NCBI GenBank assembly: GCA_035516155.1
Contig: DATJAP010000021.1
Coordinates: 62,001-126,000 of the forward strand
Reading direction: 5' to 3'
DNA: 64,000 nucleotides
Source: JAJYKN01 sp035516155
Lineage (GTDB): Bacteria; Nitrospirota; UBA9217
A program made the position numbers and the translations under genes. Positions 8,998-18,507 of the stretch are shown here, piece after piece; positions within the stretch are counted from its first letter, which is position 1, and each line of letters starts with the position of its first letter. The notes below the pieces were generated by a model. It was not told the origin of the DNA. It did not search any database and worked only from the letters and a program-made list of their open reading frames with translations.

Positions 8998-10062
8998 TTA
9001 TCCCCGTCTCCTGACTGTCGTCTCCTCCCTCTTATCTTCCGGCCCGACTTCTCTTGCTTCTCTCTCCTCCTCAACTTTGTCTGCAAGAAATCTGAGAAGT
9101 TCTTCAAGCCCTTCTCCAGTAACGGCTGAGATGGGGAAAATATGGTAGCCGTTTTGATGACAGTATACAGTCATTTCTTCAAGCTGCGCCGCATCGGCTG
9201 CGTCGATCTTGGTGGCTGCAACAGCCATATATTTTTTCAGCAGCGCTTCACTATAGAACTCCAGCTCTTTGTTAATTTTCTTAAAGTTCTCAACGGGATC
9301 ACCAGGCACCATGCCCGAGACATCTACCATGTGAAGAAGAATGGAAGTTCGTTCCACATGCCGCAGGAATTCAAAACCAAGACCGGCGCCCTTATGGGCG
9401 TTCTCGATCAATCCGGGGATGTCGGCAACCACGAAACTTCGCCTCCCCTCCGGTTTAACAACGCCGAGAACGGGAGACAGGGTGGTAAAAGGGTAGTCGG
9501 CGATCTTCGGCTTGGCCGCAGAAATGCGGGAAATGAGCGTCGACTTTCCGGCATTGGGAAATCCGACAAGCCCCACATCGGCCAAGAGCTTGAGTTCCAG
9601 ATATAACCATTGCTCCTCGCCGTCCTCGCCCGGCTGTGCATGACGGGGCGCCTGGTTCGTGGCCGACTTGAAGAAGGCGTTCCCCTTACCTCCCCTTCCT
9701 CCCCAGGCAATGACGTATTCTTTTCCGTCCTCATCCATGTCCACGATCAAGGTGCGCGTTTCCGCATCGTTTACGATTGTGCCGACGGGAACGCGTATGA
9801 TTATTTCTTTGCCATCAGAACCTGACTGCTGTTTGCCACGGCCCTGTTTGCCCTTTTCAGCTAGGTATTGCTGTTGGTACTTAAGGTCGATCAGCGTGCC
9901 GAGCTGCTTGTCTGCCCTGATGACGACATCCCCGCCCTTACCGCCGTCGCCGCCGTCCGGACCGCCCTTCGGGACATAGGCCTCACGACGGAAACTTATG
10001 CATCCCGCGCCGCCATGGCCTGCTTTTACATATATTTTTACTCTGTCAATGAAGTTGGACAT
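8998..10062 (-). CDS. obg: GTPase Obg
   Basis: Obg is an essential GTPase involved in 50S ribosome assembly and stress control. The 354 residues have the glycine-rich Obg fold (about 1-158) and then a G domain with GFPNAGKST (167-175), the switch region DYPFTTLSPVLG, DIPGL, and TKID. There is only a short charged tail instead of a full C-terminal OCT domain. It opens the run that continues into proB. The ribosomal protein genes rplU and rpmA that often precede obg are not in front of it here. Confidence 0.96.
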   Translation of the reverse strand: MSNFIDRVKIYVKAGHGGAGCISFRREAYVPKGGPDGGDGGKGGDVVIRADKQLGTLIDLKYQQQYLAEKGKQGRGKQQSGSDGKEIIIRVPVGTIVNDAETRTLIVDMDEDGKEYVIAWGGRGGKGNAFFKSATNQAPRHAQPGEDGEEQWLYLELKLLADVGLVGFPNAGKSTLISRISAAKPKIADYPFTTLSPVLGVVKPEGRRSFVVADIPGLIENAHKGAGLGFEFLRHVERTSILLHMVDVSGMVPGDPVENFKKINKELEFYSEALLKKYMAVAATKIDAADAAQLEEMTVYCHQNGYHIFPISAVTGEGLEELLRFLADKVEEEREAREVGPEDKREETTVRRRG

Positions 10063-10233
10063 CTGAAGTTTAATCCCTTTCGCGCACCTTTCCGCTGCTG
10101 CAAAAGAGTGATTTGAATAATGTTTTCAAGGAAATATACAGTTATATGCTTGAAAATGCAAGCTAGAAAAGAATAAAACGGGCAGTCAGAAGGTCGGCCT
10201 GCTCCGGCACTGGAGGAATTAGTTGAGAAAAGA

Positions 10234-10473
10234 TCATTCTTTACCCTGCTGAAGGCGTCTCGCAATTCGCCTGGCCATGCTGAGAGAAAATGCGCCGAGG
10301 ACGCAACAGATGAGTGTCAGCAATCCGAAGAATTCAACATCGGCGAACAAATGACTGCGACCGTGCTGAAATCTGTGGACCGACGCGGTCAGCGCGGCGC
10401 CGCCAGACAGCAGGGCAAGCAGGAGCATACATGCTCCGCAGATATAGAGACCGATGGCAATAAATTTCAGCAT
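10234..10473 (-). CDS. Small two-helix membrane protein, unknown
   Basis: This encodes 79 residues with two predicted membrane helices (about 4-28 and 48-66), a polar loop rich in histidine between them, and a basic C-terminal tail (RRIARRLQQGKE). I recognise no family. It stands alone between obg and the two-component pair. The clear helix-loop-helix layout and basic inner end support a real gene, but there is no firm evidence for translation. Confidence 0.45.
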   Translation of the reverse strand: MLKFIAIGLYICGACMLLLALLSGGAALTASVHRFQHGRSHLFADVEFFGLLTLICCVLGAFSLSMARRIARRLQQGKE

Positions 10474-10543
10474 ACGTCCCTAGGATTCTGTATCCAGCCG
10501 CGTTCTCCTTAGGCTTGGAATTCAGGATGCATGATTTCAGGAC

Positions 10544-11932
10544 TCATTCCCCGCCTTTGTCTTCCAATTGATAATCCTTGATTTTCGTGAGAAGTGTCTT
10601 GTAACTTACCTGCAGGATTTCAGCGGCGCGGGATTTGTTGCCGCCAGTCTGTTTCAACACCTGCCTGATGCGGCGCGATTCCGCTATGCGTGTGGCTGCC
10701 TCGGCCACCGCGTGCAGCGGGCCGTCCATGGGCACATTTTCCGCGAGCGCATCGATAATATTCGATTCACTGATGCCGAGATCCTGTGCACGGATGCAAC
10801 CACCGTCGGTATAGATAACGGACCGTTCAATCACGTTCTCAAGTTCCCGCACATTTCCTCGCCATGGCGATTTCATCAATATGTCCATGGCCTCGTCGGC
10901 AATCGTGAGCGGGCCTTTCCGGACCTCCGCTGAATACTTGTTCAAAAAATTCCAGGCAAGCGCGGGAATATCGTCCCGCCGATTTCTGAGCGGGGGGATG
11001 GTAATGGGAAAAACATTGAGGCGATAAAACAGGTCCTCGCGGAACAGTTTCGCAGCCACGGCTTTTTCTATGTTCTTGTTCGTAGCGGCTACGACCCTAA
11101 CATCAATCTTGATCGGCTTGCCACCTCCCACCCGCTCGATTAGCTGTTCCTGAAGCACGCGCAGCAGTTTTGCCTGCAAAGACAGATCCATATCTCCGAT
11201 TTCGTCGAGGAATACAGTGCCTTTGTCGGCGAGTTCGAGCTTGCCCAGTTTCCGCGCGTCGGCTCCGGTAAACGCTCCCCGCTCATAGCCGAAAAGCTCG
11301 CTTTCGAGCAATTCTCGCGGTATTGCCGCAGAATTGATCGCGATGAAGGGCGCCTCCTTCCGCGAGCTCAGGTAATGAATTGCCCGGGCGAACAGCTCCT
11401 TGCCTGTTCCGCTTTCTCCGTAAATGAGCACCGTCGCATTCGTGGGGGCGACCTTCTGGATCTTCGACGTGACTTCCTGCATCTGGCTGCTCCTGCCGAT
11501 GATTTTGGGCATGCCCAGTTTCTCTGCAAATTCCTCCCTGAGAAGGATATTTTCAGCGGCAAGGCGTGTCGTATCGAGCGCCCGCTGAATGAGTACAAGC
11601 AGATGGTCCGTGTCGAACGGTTTTGTCAGAAAATCCCAAGCGCCTTCCTTCACAGCCTTGACGGCAGTTTCGATCGTGCCGAAGGCCGTCATCACAATAA
11701 CGGGCAGCAGGGGAGTTTCCTGCTTAACGTTCCTGAGCACCTCAAAACCGTCTTTTTTCGGCAGTTTGAGGTCCGTAAGCACCAACCCGATGCGCTCGTC
11801 GGTGAGCTTCTTAATTCCCTCGGCTCCGTCCCTGGCCGGGATCACTCGATAGCCAGCGCCCTCGAGAGTTTCTTTCAGCATGTCGAGCATGCTTGCCTTG
11901 TCTTCAATAACGAGTATCGTATCGGCCATCAC
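10544..11932 (-). CDS. NtrC-family sigma-54 response regulator, PilR-like by context
   Basis: The 462 residues comprise a receiver domain (phospho-acceptor Asp54 in LTDLKLP), an AAA+ domain with Walker A GESGTGKE (about 170), the sigma-54-contacting GAFTGA loop, and a Fis-type helix-turn-helix at the C-terminus (about 420-455). It would activate sigma-54 promoters when phosphorylated by the kinase encoded just upstream (3-base gap). The kinase gene overlaps the prepilin peptidase gene, so the trio resembles pilS-pilR-pilD. A sigma-54 promoter lies in front of pilA at 34425-34440. PilR identity is inferred from that context, not from a diagnostic residue. Confidence 0.85.
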   Translation of the reverse strand: MMADTILVIEDKASMLDMLKETLEGAGYRVIPARDGAEGIKKLTDERIGLVLTDLKLPKKDGFEVLRNVKQETPLLPVIVMTAFGTIETAVKAVKEGAWDFLTKPFDTDHLLVLIQRALDTTRLAAENILLREEFAEKLGMPKIIGRSSQMQEVTSKIQKVAPTNATVLIYGESGTGKELFARAIHYLSSRKEAPFIAINSAAIPRELLESELFGYERGAFTGADARKLGKLELADKGTVFLDEIGDMDLSLQAKLLRVLQEQLIERVGGGKPIKIDVRVVAATNKNIEKAVAAKLFREDLFYRLNVFPITIPPLRNRRDDIPALAWNFLNKYSAEVRKGPLTIADEAMDILMKSPWRGNVRELENVIERSVIYTDGGCIRAQDLGISESNIIDALAENVPMDGPLHAVAEAATRIAESRRIRQVLKQTGGNKSRAAEILQVSYKTLLTKIKDYQLEDKGGE

Positions 11933-11935
11933 AAA

Positions 11936-13195
11936 TTACCTCGTTGGAAGCGTCACACTGAAAGCCGTTCCCTGCCCTTCGCTGCTTTCCACTTCTAGCC
12001 TCCCTCCATGGGAAGTAATAATCTTATGGGCCAAAGCCAAGCCCATTCCCACGCCGGTGTCTTTTGTCGTGAAAAAAGGAAGAAATATTTTTTTTATGCT
12101 GTCTCCAGGGATCCCGGTGCCAGTATCGCGTATGACGATGTTCAGGTCGTAACCCACCCGGCACAGGATCGACAGCTTACCGCCATCCGGCATCGCTTCA
12201 ATTGCGTTCTGGATCAAGTTCGTCAACGCCTGCCGTATCAGCACCTCATCGAGCAACGCAACGACGGTATCAAGCTTGAGTTCCGTTGTGACCCGATGTT
12301 CGGCATCCCTGGCCTGCAATGCAGACGCGAGACAGCTTTCGATCATGCTCCCGACATTGACGGGAACACGATTCAACGATGCCGGGCGTGCAAACGTAAG
12401 AAGGTCTCCGATGATCCTGTTCATTCCCTCTATTTCATCGGCGACTTTCCGGATCAGATCCTGAGCAACGGGATCATATTTTTTCGACATCAGGCTCAGA
12501 TAGCCGGAGATTACCGCCATAGGGTTCCGCAGTTCGTGGGCGATGCCTGCCGACATCTCGCCGAGGGCGGTCAGCCGCTCACGGAGTTCGACCTGCTCCT
12601 GCAGCTGCTTAACTTCCGTGAGGTCCGAAAAAGACAGGATTACACCGATCGCCGCATCGTGCCGGTCGGTGAGGACTGCCGTATTGTATCCGAGCCAGAG
12701 ACGTCCCTCTGCACGGTCGAGCATTGCTTCCATGCGCGCCGAGGGGACTTTCCGCTCCAGAGTACGATGAACCGCTGTTGTAATACCGCCTTCGTCGAAG
12801 AGATCGCGGCAGCTTTTGCCGAGGACCTGATTGCGATTCAAATTGAGTGTTTCCTCGGCTGCACGATTGATCGTTGTGAGCTTGCACTGGGTGTCGAAGG
12901 TCATCACTCCGCTTGTTACGCACTGCAGGATGTTTTCGTTGTAGCTTTCGATGTTATCGGCCCGCTGTTCTGCCAGTGCTTTGAGCCGTTCGAGTTCCTT
13001 TTCCTTCTCTTTCAACTGTTTCGTAACGTCGTAAAAAGCGCTGATAATAAAAGAAGTATCTGTCGATTTTTTTCTCTCTTCTTTTTGAAGACCGAGGTTC
13101 CGCCGAAATCGACGAGTGACACTCCAGAGCACGAGTCCCGCCGCCAGAAGGATAAAAAGGGCGGGAAGAAATGTGAAGAGTATTTGTGGTTTCAT
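11936..13195 (-). CDS. Membrane sensor histidine kinase, PilS-like by context
   Basis: The ATG at 13195 is chosen because it overlaps the prepilin peptidase stop as ATGA; an alternative GTG lies at 13219. The protein has one N-terminal membrane helix, a charged coiled coil (about 45-90), a PAS domain, a HisKA domain with the phospho-acceptor in IAHELRNPMAVISGYL, and a HATPase domain with NLIQNAIEAMPDGG, DTGTGIP and GVGMGLALAHKII. Classical PilS has six membrane helices, so this one-helix kinase is only PilS-like by neighbourhood. It probably phosphorylates the adjacent NtrC-type regulator. Confidence 0.85.
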   Translation of the reverse strand: MKPQILFTFLPALFILLAAGLVLWSVTRRFRRNLGLQKEERKKSTDTSFIISAFYDVTKQLKEKEKELERLKALAEQRADNIESYNENILQCVTSGVMTFDTQCKLTTINRAAEETLNLNRNQVLGKSCRDLFDEGGITTAVHRTLERKVPSARMEAMLDRAEGRLWLGYNTAVLTDRHDAAIGVILSFSDLTEVKQLQEQVELRERLTALGEMSAGIAHELRNPMAVISGYLSLMSKKYDPVAQDLIRKVADEIEGMNRIIGDLLTFARPASLNRVPVNVGSMIESCLASALQARDAEHRVTTELKLDTVVALLDEVLIRQALTNLIQNAIEAMPDGGKLSILCRVGYDLNIVIRDTGTGIPGDSIKKIFLPFFTTKDTGVGMGLALAHKIITSHGGRLEVESSEGQGTAFSVTLPTR

Positions 13196-14019
13196 AGTCT
13201 GATCAGATTGAGATACCACGATATGATAGCAGACCCATAGAATGTGGTCATAACCGCGCCGAGGGCAAGGAACGGACCGAAGGGAATGACTTTCTCCATT
13301 TTATGCCGTTTCAACAGGATCAGTAAAATACCTCCGACGGACCCGGTAAGAGCGCCGAGCATGATGGTGAGAAGGGCGCCTTTCCACCCGAGAAAGCTGC
13401 CGATCATGCCCATAAGCTTCACATCGCCACCCCCCATCGCCTCGACATGACGGAGTCTTTCCCATAGCCATCCGACGGCAAAAAGAGGGACAGCCCCCGC
13501 GAGCAATCCGATGAGTGAATTGAGAAACGCAGTCAGATAAAGACCTGCATGCGGCAACAGGTTGCCGAGATGGAACGGGAGCGGATCGGTAAGTGGATAG
13601 AGGAAGAAAGGCGCAAAGGAAAGGCCAAGGAGCATCCCAGGTAGGGTAATGATATCGGGAATAATCTGATGATCGAAGTCGATGAAGGTTATCGCGATCA
13701 GCGATGAACAAAGGATCATTATCAGTACAGCTTCACCGCCGAAGCCGAACTCACGAACTATTAACACATAAAACAAACCGTTTATAAGTTCAACAAGCGG
13801 GTATCGCCACGAAATGGGCTCTCCGCACTTTCGACATTTGGCTCGAAGGAGGATAAAACTGATAAGTGGGATGTTGTCGTAGAATCTGATCGGCTCTTTG
13901 CAACGGGGGCAGTGGGAGGCCGGTTTGCTCACTGAGCGGCCGCTCGGCAGCCGCACGATGCAGACATTTAGAAAACTTCCGATGACAAGGCCGAAAAGAA
14001 GGGCAGAGAAAGCCATCAT
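13192..14019 (-). CDS. pilD: Type IV prepilin peptidase / N-methyltransferase
   Basis: PilD is an inner-membrane aspartic protease that cuts the leader from type IV pilins and pseudopilins after glycine and methylates the new N-terminal residue. The 275 residues have the cytoplasmic zinc tetrad CPRC (37-40) and CRKC (62-65), the first catalytic aspartate region FIDFDHQIIPD (about 122-132), the second in GGGDVKLMG (about 196), and seven to eight membrane helices. It overlaps the kinase gene downstream and the coiled-coil gene upstream by 4 bases each. Its likely substrate in this window is PilA (33628-34284). Confidence 0.95.
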   Translation of the reverse strand: MMAFSALLFGLVIGSFLNVCIVRLPSGRSVSKPASHCPRCKEPIRFYDNIPLISFILLRAKCRKCGEPISWRYPLVELINGLFYVLIVREFGFGGEAVLIMILCSSLIAITFIDFDHQIIPDIITLPGMLLGLSFAPFFLYPLTDPLPFHLGNLLPHAGLYLTAFLNSLIGLLAGAVPLFAVGWLWERLRHVEAMGGGDVKLMGMIGSFLGWKGALLTIMLGALTGSVGGILLILLKRHKMEKVIPFGPFLALGAVMTTFYGSAIISWYLNLIRL

Positions 14020-14384
14020 GAAAGCGTGTCCTCCGTCTGCCTTACCGCGGTTTTTAAATCCCTCCGGACTATTTTCAATTCAGTCCTGAGTTCCTCTACT
14101 TCCTGTTCCCGATCCGCCAGTTCGGTCATAGCCGTGACAATTTCTTCATCTCGGAACAAGAGGTCGGTCGCCTTAGGGAGGACATCCTGCTTTTTGAGAT
14201 CCATGATTTTTCGGCCAATTTGACGGTGCAGCTGATCGATCGCGGTCTGCGTTTCGTCAATCCTGATTCTCAACCGTATCATGGCAAGCTCCGTCTTCAC
14301 CCACTCCGTAAAAGTAGCGGCCATGACGGAGATCTTCTTACTGCCTTTCTCTATATTCAGGACAGCCTTTCCCCAGATAGTCAT
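14016..14384 (-). CDS. Coiled-coil protein of unknown function
   Basis: The start at 14384 is chosen because GGAG lies 6 bases before the ATG; an in-frame start at 14438 lacks a site. The 122 residues are almost entirely helical and charged, with long heptad stretches (about 45-65 and 80-118) and no membrane helix or signal peptide. The pattern is like small coiled-coil or apolipoprotein-like proteins. It overlaps pilD by 4 bases and may be co-translated with it. No function is assigned. Confidence 0.6.
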   Translation of the reverse strand: MTIWGKAVLNIEKGSKKISVMAATFTEWVKTELAMIRLRIRIDETQTAIDQLHRQIGRKIMDLKKQDVLPKATDLLFRDEEIVTAMTELADREQEVEELRTELKIVRRDLKTAVRQTEDTLS

Positions 14385-14505
14385 GGCAACTCCTTTCGTC
14401 AGGGTACGCGCTTGGGAGTATGGATCAGGCCGGATCAAAAACAGGTATCACGTTGCCCAGTCAATATCCCTGGTTAGTTTACTTTATCAGAATAAACCTA
14501 AAATA

Positions 14506-16998
14506 TCAACCAACGGTAATCAGCCCAAGCCGTCCCTGCCACTTCCGTTTCAGGAGCCCCCTGAGCCTTGGATACTGTTCCAATTGAGGATCCTGGCCGA
14601 GGAGCTGTATCGCCTCGTTTCGAGCCGTTTCCAGCAAGTCAGCGTCGCGGATTATGTTTGCCGCGCGCAGGTCGGGAAGGCCGGATTGGCGGGTGCCGAA
14701 GAACTCGCCAGGTCCGCGCATGCGCAAGTCCTCTTCAGCGATCTTAAATCCGTCGTTCGTACGCGCAAAGGCATTGAGCCGCTCCCGTGCTTCTTCGGCA
14801 AACATGCGTGGCCCCATGAGAATACAGTATGATTGATGGGTGCCTCGCCCAACACGCCCGCGCAGCTGATGGAGCTGGGCCAGCCCGAAGCGCTCAGGAT
14901 GCTCAATCACCATGACCGTTGCATTCGGGACATCAACGCCCACCTCGATTACAGTGGTCGAAACCAATATCTGAATTTCGCCGCCTTTGAATGCGGCCAT
15001 GACCGACTCCTTGTCTTCGCCTTTCATCCTGCCGTGCAGCAGCCCGATTTTCCAGCTTGGGAAAATGTCCTTCTGCATGTGAGCAGCCATCTCGGTCGCG
15101 GCCTTGAGATCGCTCTTTTCCGTTTCCTCCACGAGAGGATAGACGACGTACACCTGTCGCCCTCTTTTGAGCTCGCCGTCCATGAGCTGGTACGCCTCCC
15201 GGCGCCTGCTCTCAAAATAAAGCCGTGTAACAACCGGACTCCTCCCTTTCGGCATTTCATCAACGACCGAGACATCGAGATCTCCGTAAACCGTGAGGGC
15301 GAGCGTGCGCGGAATAGGGGTCGCGGTCATGACGAGCACGTCCGGTTCATACCCCTTTGCGGTCAGCGTTGAGCGCTGGATCACGCCGAAACGGTGCTGT
15401 TCGTCGATTATTGCAAGACCGAGCTTGCGGAATGTTACCTGCTCCTCAATTAGCGCATGAGTGCCGACAACGATCCGGGCTTCTCCGGATTCGATTTCGG
15501 CGAGTACTGCCGCTTTCTCTTTCTTTTTGCGGCTGCCCGTAAGCGACCTTACCGAGATGCCGAGCGGCCGGACCAGTTCGGTCATGTTGTTATAGTGCTG
15601 TTCTGCGAGGATTTCCGTCGGCGCCATGACACAGGCCTGGTATCCATTCTCCACTGCCAGCAGAGCTGCTATCAGGGCCACGATGGTCTTTCCGCACCCC
15701 ACATCGCCCTGCACCAACCGGTTCATGGGACGGTTCGCCGTCATATCATTCCTGATCTCGGCGATTACCCGTTCCTGGGCATTGGTCAAGCTGAAAGGAA
15801 GACTCTTCCTGAGCGCCGCCTCAAGATTCTCCAGCGGTTTGAACTGAATTCCCTTCGTTTCCGCCATCACTCCCCGTTTTCTGAGCGCAAGCCCCAGTTC
15901 CATCACGAAGAGCTCCTCGAAGCTCAGCCTACGGTGCGCTGCGCTTAACCCTTTATTTAATATGTTTATATCCTTCTCTCGCGTAGGAAAATGAACCTCA
16001 TAGTACGCCTCCGGAACCGGCATCAGGGAATACTTTTCGATAATCCCCTCGGGCAGCATCTCAGACATTGTTCCGCCACAGGTGTCAAGAATGTCCTTCA
16101 TCATCCTACGGAGGTAACGCACGGAAAGTCCTTCGGTCGTCCGATAGATGGGCACAGTTCTGCCGGTATGGATCAGCCCATCTGCCTCATCGTCATCCAT
16201 GATCTCATAATCAGGATTGTCGATCTGCGGCAACCCGCCTTTGTAAGGATTTGCCTTGACGATGCCGGACAGAATTACTTGCTGGCCCTTCTTGAACTTC
16301 TTCTGCATAAAAGCCTGGTTGAACCAGGACCCGATGAGCATACCACTTCGGTCGGTGATGAGGAGTTCGAAAATTTTCACCTGTTTCCGTTTCGTCTGGA
16401 CCACTTCGGCGGAGACCACCTCCCCCGATACGGTCTCATAGGAACCGTAGATGAGGCTGCCAATTTTCTTGAGATTACCCCGGTCTTCATAGCGCCAGGG
16501 AAAATAAGTCAGCGCTTCCTCAACAGTCGTGATGCCGAGCTTTTTTAGCATCTCGGCGCGTTTCGGACCGATGCCTTTGCAGTATTGAATGAGTGTATCA
16601 AGCCGGAGCGAATCCTTTTCGCCTCCCTCCCGCGCCACACTCGGGGATAGCGGCACTATACTGCGTATTTTCTCCCCCTGCGGATGAGATCCGCGCCGAG
16701 CGTGCCGGCTGGAGCTGTCGTGGTGGAGAACCGCTCTGAACTCCTGAGCATCGAGCAGCGTCGTTGCATTCATGATGCGGTCACGCTTCTGTTGCGGCGG
16801 CAGCGTGTCAAAATTCGTAAATAGTTTTTCGATGCTCTCAATAAATGTTTTGTCATTCGACAAGCGTTTCAGTTCTTCGATCTGAACCCGCATGAATGGT
16901 TCAAGCGCTGTAAGGGTTTTGAGGTGGGAAAAGTCGTCCCTGCCGGCGAAAGAAAGAGGCTTCCTGATTCTATCAAGGATAGTTTTTATGGATTCCAT
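14506..16998 (-). CDS. recG: ATP-dependent DNA helicase RecG
   Basis: RecG reverses stalled replication forks and migrates Holliday junctions. The 830 residues show an N-terminal extension of about 130 residues before the wedge domain, which contains the helix-hairpin motif GIGPKRAEMLKKLGI. The helicase motifs are Walker A QGDVGCGKT, IIDEQHRFGV, MTATPIPRTLAL, and the C-terminal QLRGRVGRG. It is longer than E. coli RecG (693 residues), mainly at the N-terminus, a form seen in other phyla. A promoter fits at 17015-17043. Confidence 0.96.
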   Translation of the reverse strand: MESIKTILDRIRKPLSFAGRDDFSHLKTLTALEPFMRVQIEELKRLSNDKTFIESIEKLFTNFDTLPPQQKRDRIMNATTLLDAQEFRAVLHHDSSSRHARRGSHPQGEKIRSIVPLSPSVAREGGEKDSLRLDTLIQYCKGIGPKRAEMLKKLGITTVEEALTYFPWRYEDRGNLKKIGSLIYGSYETVSGEVVSAEVVQTKRKQVKIFELLITDRSGMLIGSWFNQAFMQKKFKKGQQVILSGIVKANPYKGGLPQIDNPDYEIMDDDEADGLIHTGRTVPIYRTTEGLSVRYLRRMMKDILDTCGGTMSEMLPEGIIEKYSLMPVPEAYYEVHFPTREKDINILNKGLSAAHRRLSFEELFVMELGLALRKRGVMAETKGIQFKPLENLEAALRKSLPFSLTNAQERVIAEIRNDMTANRPMNRLVQGDVGCGKTIVALIAALLAVENGYQACVMAPTEILAEQHYNNMTELVRPLGISVRSLTGSRKKKEKAAVLAEIESGEARIVVGTHALIEEQVTFRKLGLAIIDEQHRFGVIQRSTLTAKGYEPDVLVMTATPIPRTLALTVYGDLDVSVVDEMPKGRSPVVTRLYFESRRREAYQLMDGELKRGRQVYVVYPLVEETEKSDLKAATEMAAHMQKDIFPSWKIGLLHGRMKGEDKESVMAAFKGGEIQILVSTTVIEVGVDVPNATVMVIEHPERFGLAQLHQLRGRVGRGTHQSYCILMGPRMFAEEARERLNAFARTNDGFKIAEEDLRMRGPGEFFGTRQSGLPDLRAANIIRDADLLETARNEAIQLLGQDPQLEQYPRLRGLLKRKWQGRLGLITVG

Positions 16999-17014
16999 AG
17001 GAGATGCCTGGATA

Positions 17015-17043
17015 ATATTAGATTATTTTGCTGGGTTTGTCGA
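17015..17043 (-). promoter_or_regulatory. Promoter of recG
   Basis: On the minus strand TCGACA (17038-17043) and TAATAT (17015-17020) are 17 bases apart. The ATG at 16998 follows the -10 by 16 bases, giving a leader of about 9 bases with no Shine-Dalgarno motif. Apart from this, 16999-17277 holds nothing I can identify. Confidence 0.45.
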
Positions 17044-17277
17044 GGGAAAGCGGACGAAGTGTTGTTCATTTTCCACGGATGCTGGCACCGCCTCAAGCGA
17101 GGTCCGGCCAAAAAAGTCAGCTGGAACCATATCCTTTATTGTTCGAATAAACAGATTCTAAGACTGTTCAGTATTGCGTCTAACCGGTGATCCGTGTATC
17201 AAGGTAATCTATCGTGATATTCGTGTCTGGCGTTCTTCCTCGCATGAAGACCTTATCCGATCCAGCGGTAAGGACAG

Positions 17278-18507
17278 TTACTCATATCGTAGTGCATCAA
17301 TGGGATTGAGGAGTGAGGCTTTATACGCGGGATAGAAACCGAAAAAAATGCCGATAAACCCGGAGAAACCAAAGGCCGTTACAATGGAAACCGGGGAGAC
17401 AATGGTTGGCCACCCGGACAGGTAAGAAAGAATCACTGAGGTGGAAATTCCTGCAACGATGCCGAGGACTCCCCCGATCAACGACAGCGTCAATGCCTCG
17501 ATAATAAACTGGAGCCTTATGTCCCACGTCTTAGCGCCGATGGCCATTCGAATGCCGATCTCGCGGGTCCGTTCGGTGACAGACACCAGCATGATATTCA
17601 TGATTCCAATTCCTCCCACAAGGAGCGATACTGAGGCAATCGCTCCCAGCAGCAAGGTCATGACCCTCGTCGATTGTTCTGCGGCCTGCATGATCTGGGT
17701 GAGGTTTCGCACCGTGAAGTCGTTTTCCTGCTTCTGGCCGAGATGATGACGCTGCCTGAGTAGTTCGTTAATCTGCTGTTCCGCATTCGGGAGGTCATCG
17801 GCGCTCTTCGCCTTTACGATGATGATTCGCACCATCCCCGGAAACTGGGTTCCGAAAAGCTTCTTCTGCGCGGTGGTCACCGGCACGAGGATGGTATCAT
17901 CCTGGTCCTGGCCCTGCGCGCTTTGCCCTTTGCGGGCCAAAACCCCGATCACCGTGAACGGCATGTTCTGGATTCTAATAGCCTGTCCGACGGGATTCTG
18001 ATCCCCAAAGAGATTGTCAACGACTGTCTGGCCGAGCAGGCATACTTTTGTGGCGCCTTTCACATCCTGCATGATAAACGGACGGCCAGCGGACAATTCC
18101 CACTCCCGTACGGTCAGAAAGCTCGGCGTAGTGCCGATAATACCGGTAGACCAGTTCAAATGTCCGGCAATGACTTGGGAGGTACCATTCAGGATAGGCG
18201 CTGCGTCGGCGACTGCGGAACTTTCCTTGATGATGGCGTCCGTATCGCTGGTCGAGAGCGTCGGCTGCGTGCCTGACCCCATTCGTACTCCTCCGGAAGT
18301 CGTTGCTCCAGGAAGGACGATGAGGAGATTGCTTCCCATGCTCGAAATCTGTTGGGCGATTTTTTGGCTCGCCCCCGAGCCAACGGCAACCATGGCTATT
18401 ACGGCGCCAACGCCGATAATGATTCCGAGCATGGTCAGTGCCGAGCGCATCTTGTTCACGCGAAGGGCGCGAAGCGATATTTTAAACGTGGAGGGTATAT
18501 TGATCAC
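17278..18507 (-). CDS. MacB-type ABC transporter permease
   Basis: This is the membrane part of a MacB-like mechanotransmission ABC transporter. The 409 residues have one N-terminal helix (about 20-42), a large periplasmic domain (about 45-270), and three C-terminal helices with the conserved VSLLVGGIGIMNIMLVSV and TREIGIRMAIGA segments. The start is GTG and overlaps the ATPase stop as GTGA. Together with the ATPase and MacA-like adaptor it should form a tripartite exporter using the operon's TolC. Substrates could be peptides, macrolides or lipids; the sequence does not say. Confidence 0.9.
   Translation of the reverse strand: MINIPSTFKISLRALRVNKMRSALTMLGIIIGVGAVIAMVAVGSGASQKIAQQISSMGSNLLIVLPGATTSGGVRMGSGTQPTLSTSDTDAIIKESSAVADAAPILNGTSQVIAGHLNWSTGIIGTTPSFLTVREWELSAGRPFIMQDVKGATKVCLLGQTVVDNLFGDQNPVGQAIRIQNMPFTVIGVLARKGQSAQGQDQDDTILVPVTTAQKKLFGTQFPGMVRIIIVKAKSADDLPNAEQQINELLRQRHHLGQKQENDFTVRNLTQIMQAAEQSTRVMTLLLGAIASVSLLVGGIGIMNIMLVSVTERTREIGIRMAIGAKTWDIRLQFIIEALTLSLIGGVLGIVAGISTSVILSYLSGWPTIVSPVSIVTAFGFSGFIGIFFGFYPAYKASLLNPIDALRYE

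Noticed and set aside
10063..10233. rplU/rpmA genes upstream of obg
   Set aside because: They often precede obg, but the 170 bases here are too short and read as non-coding.
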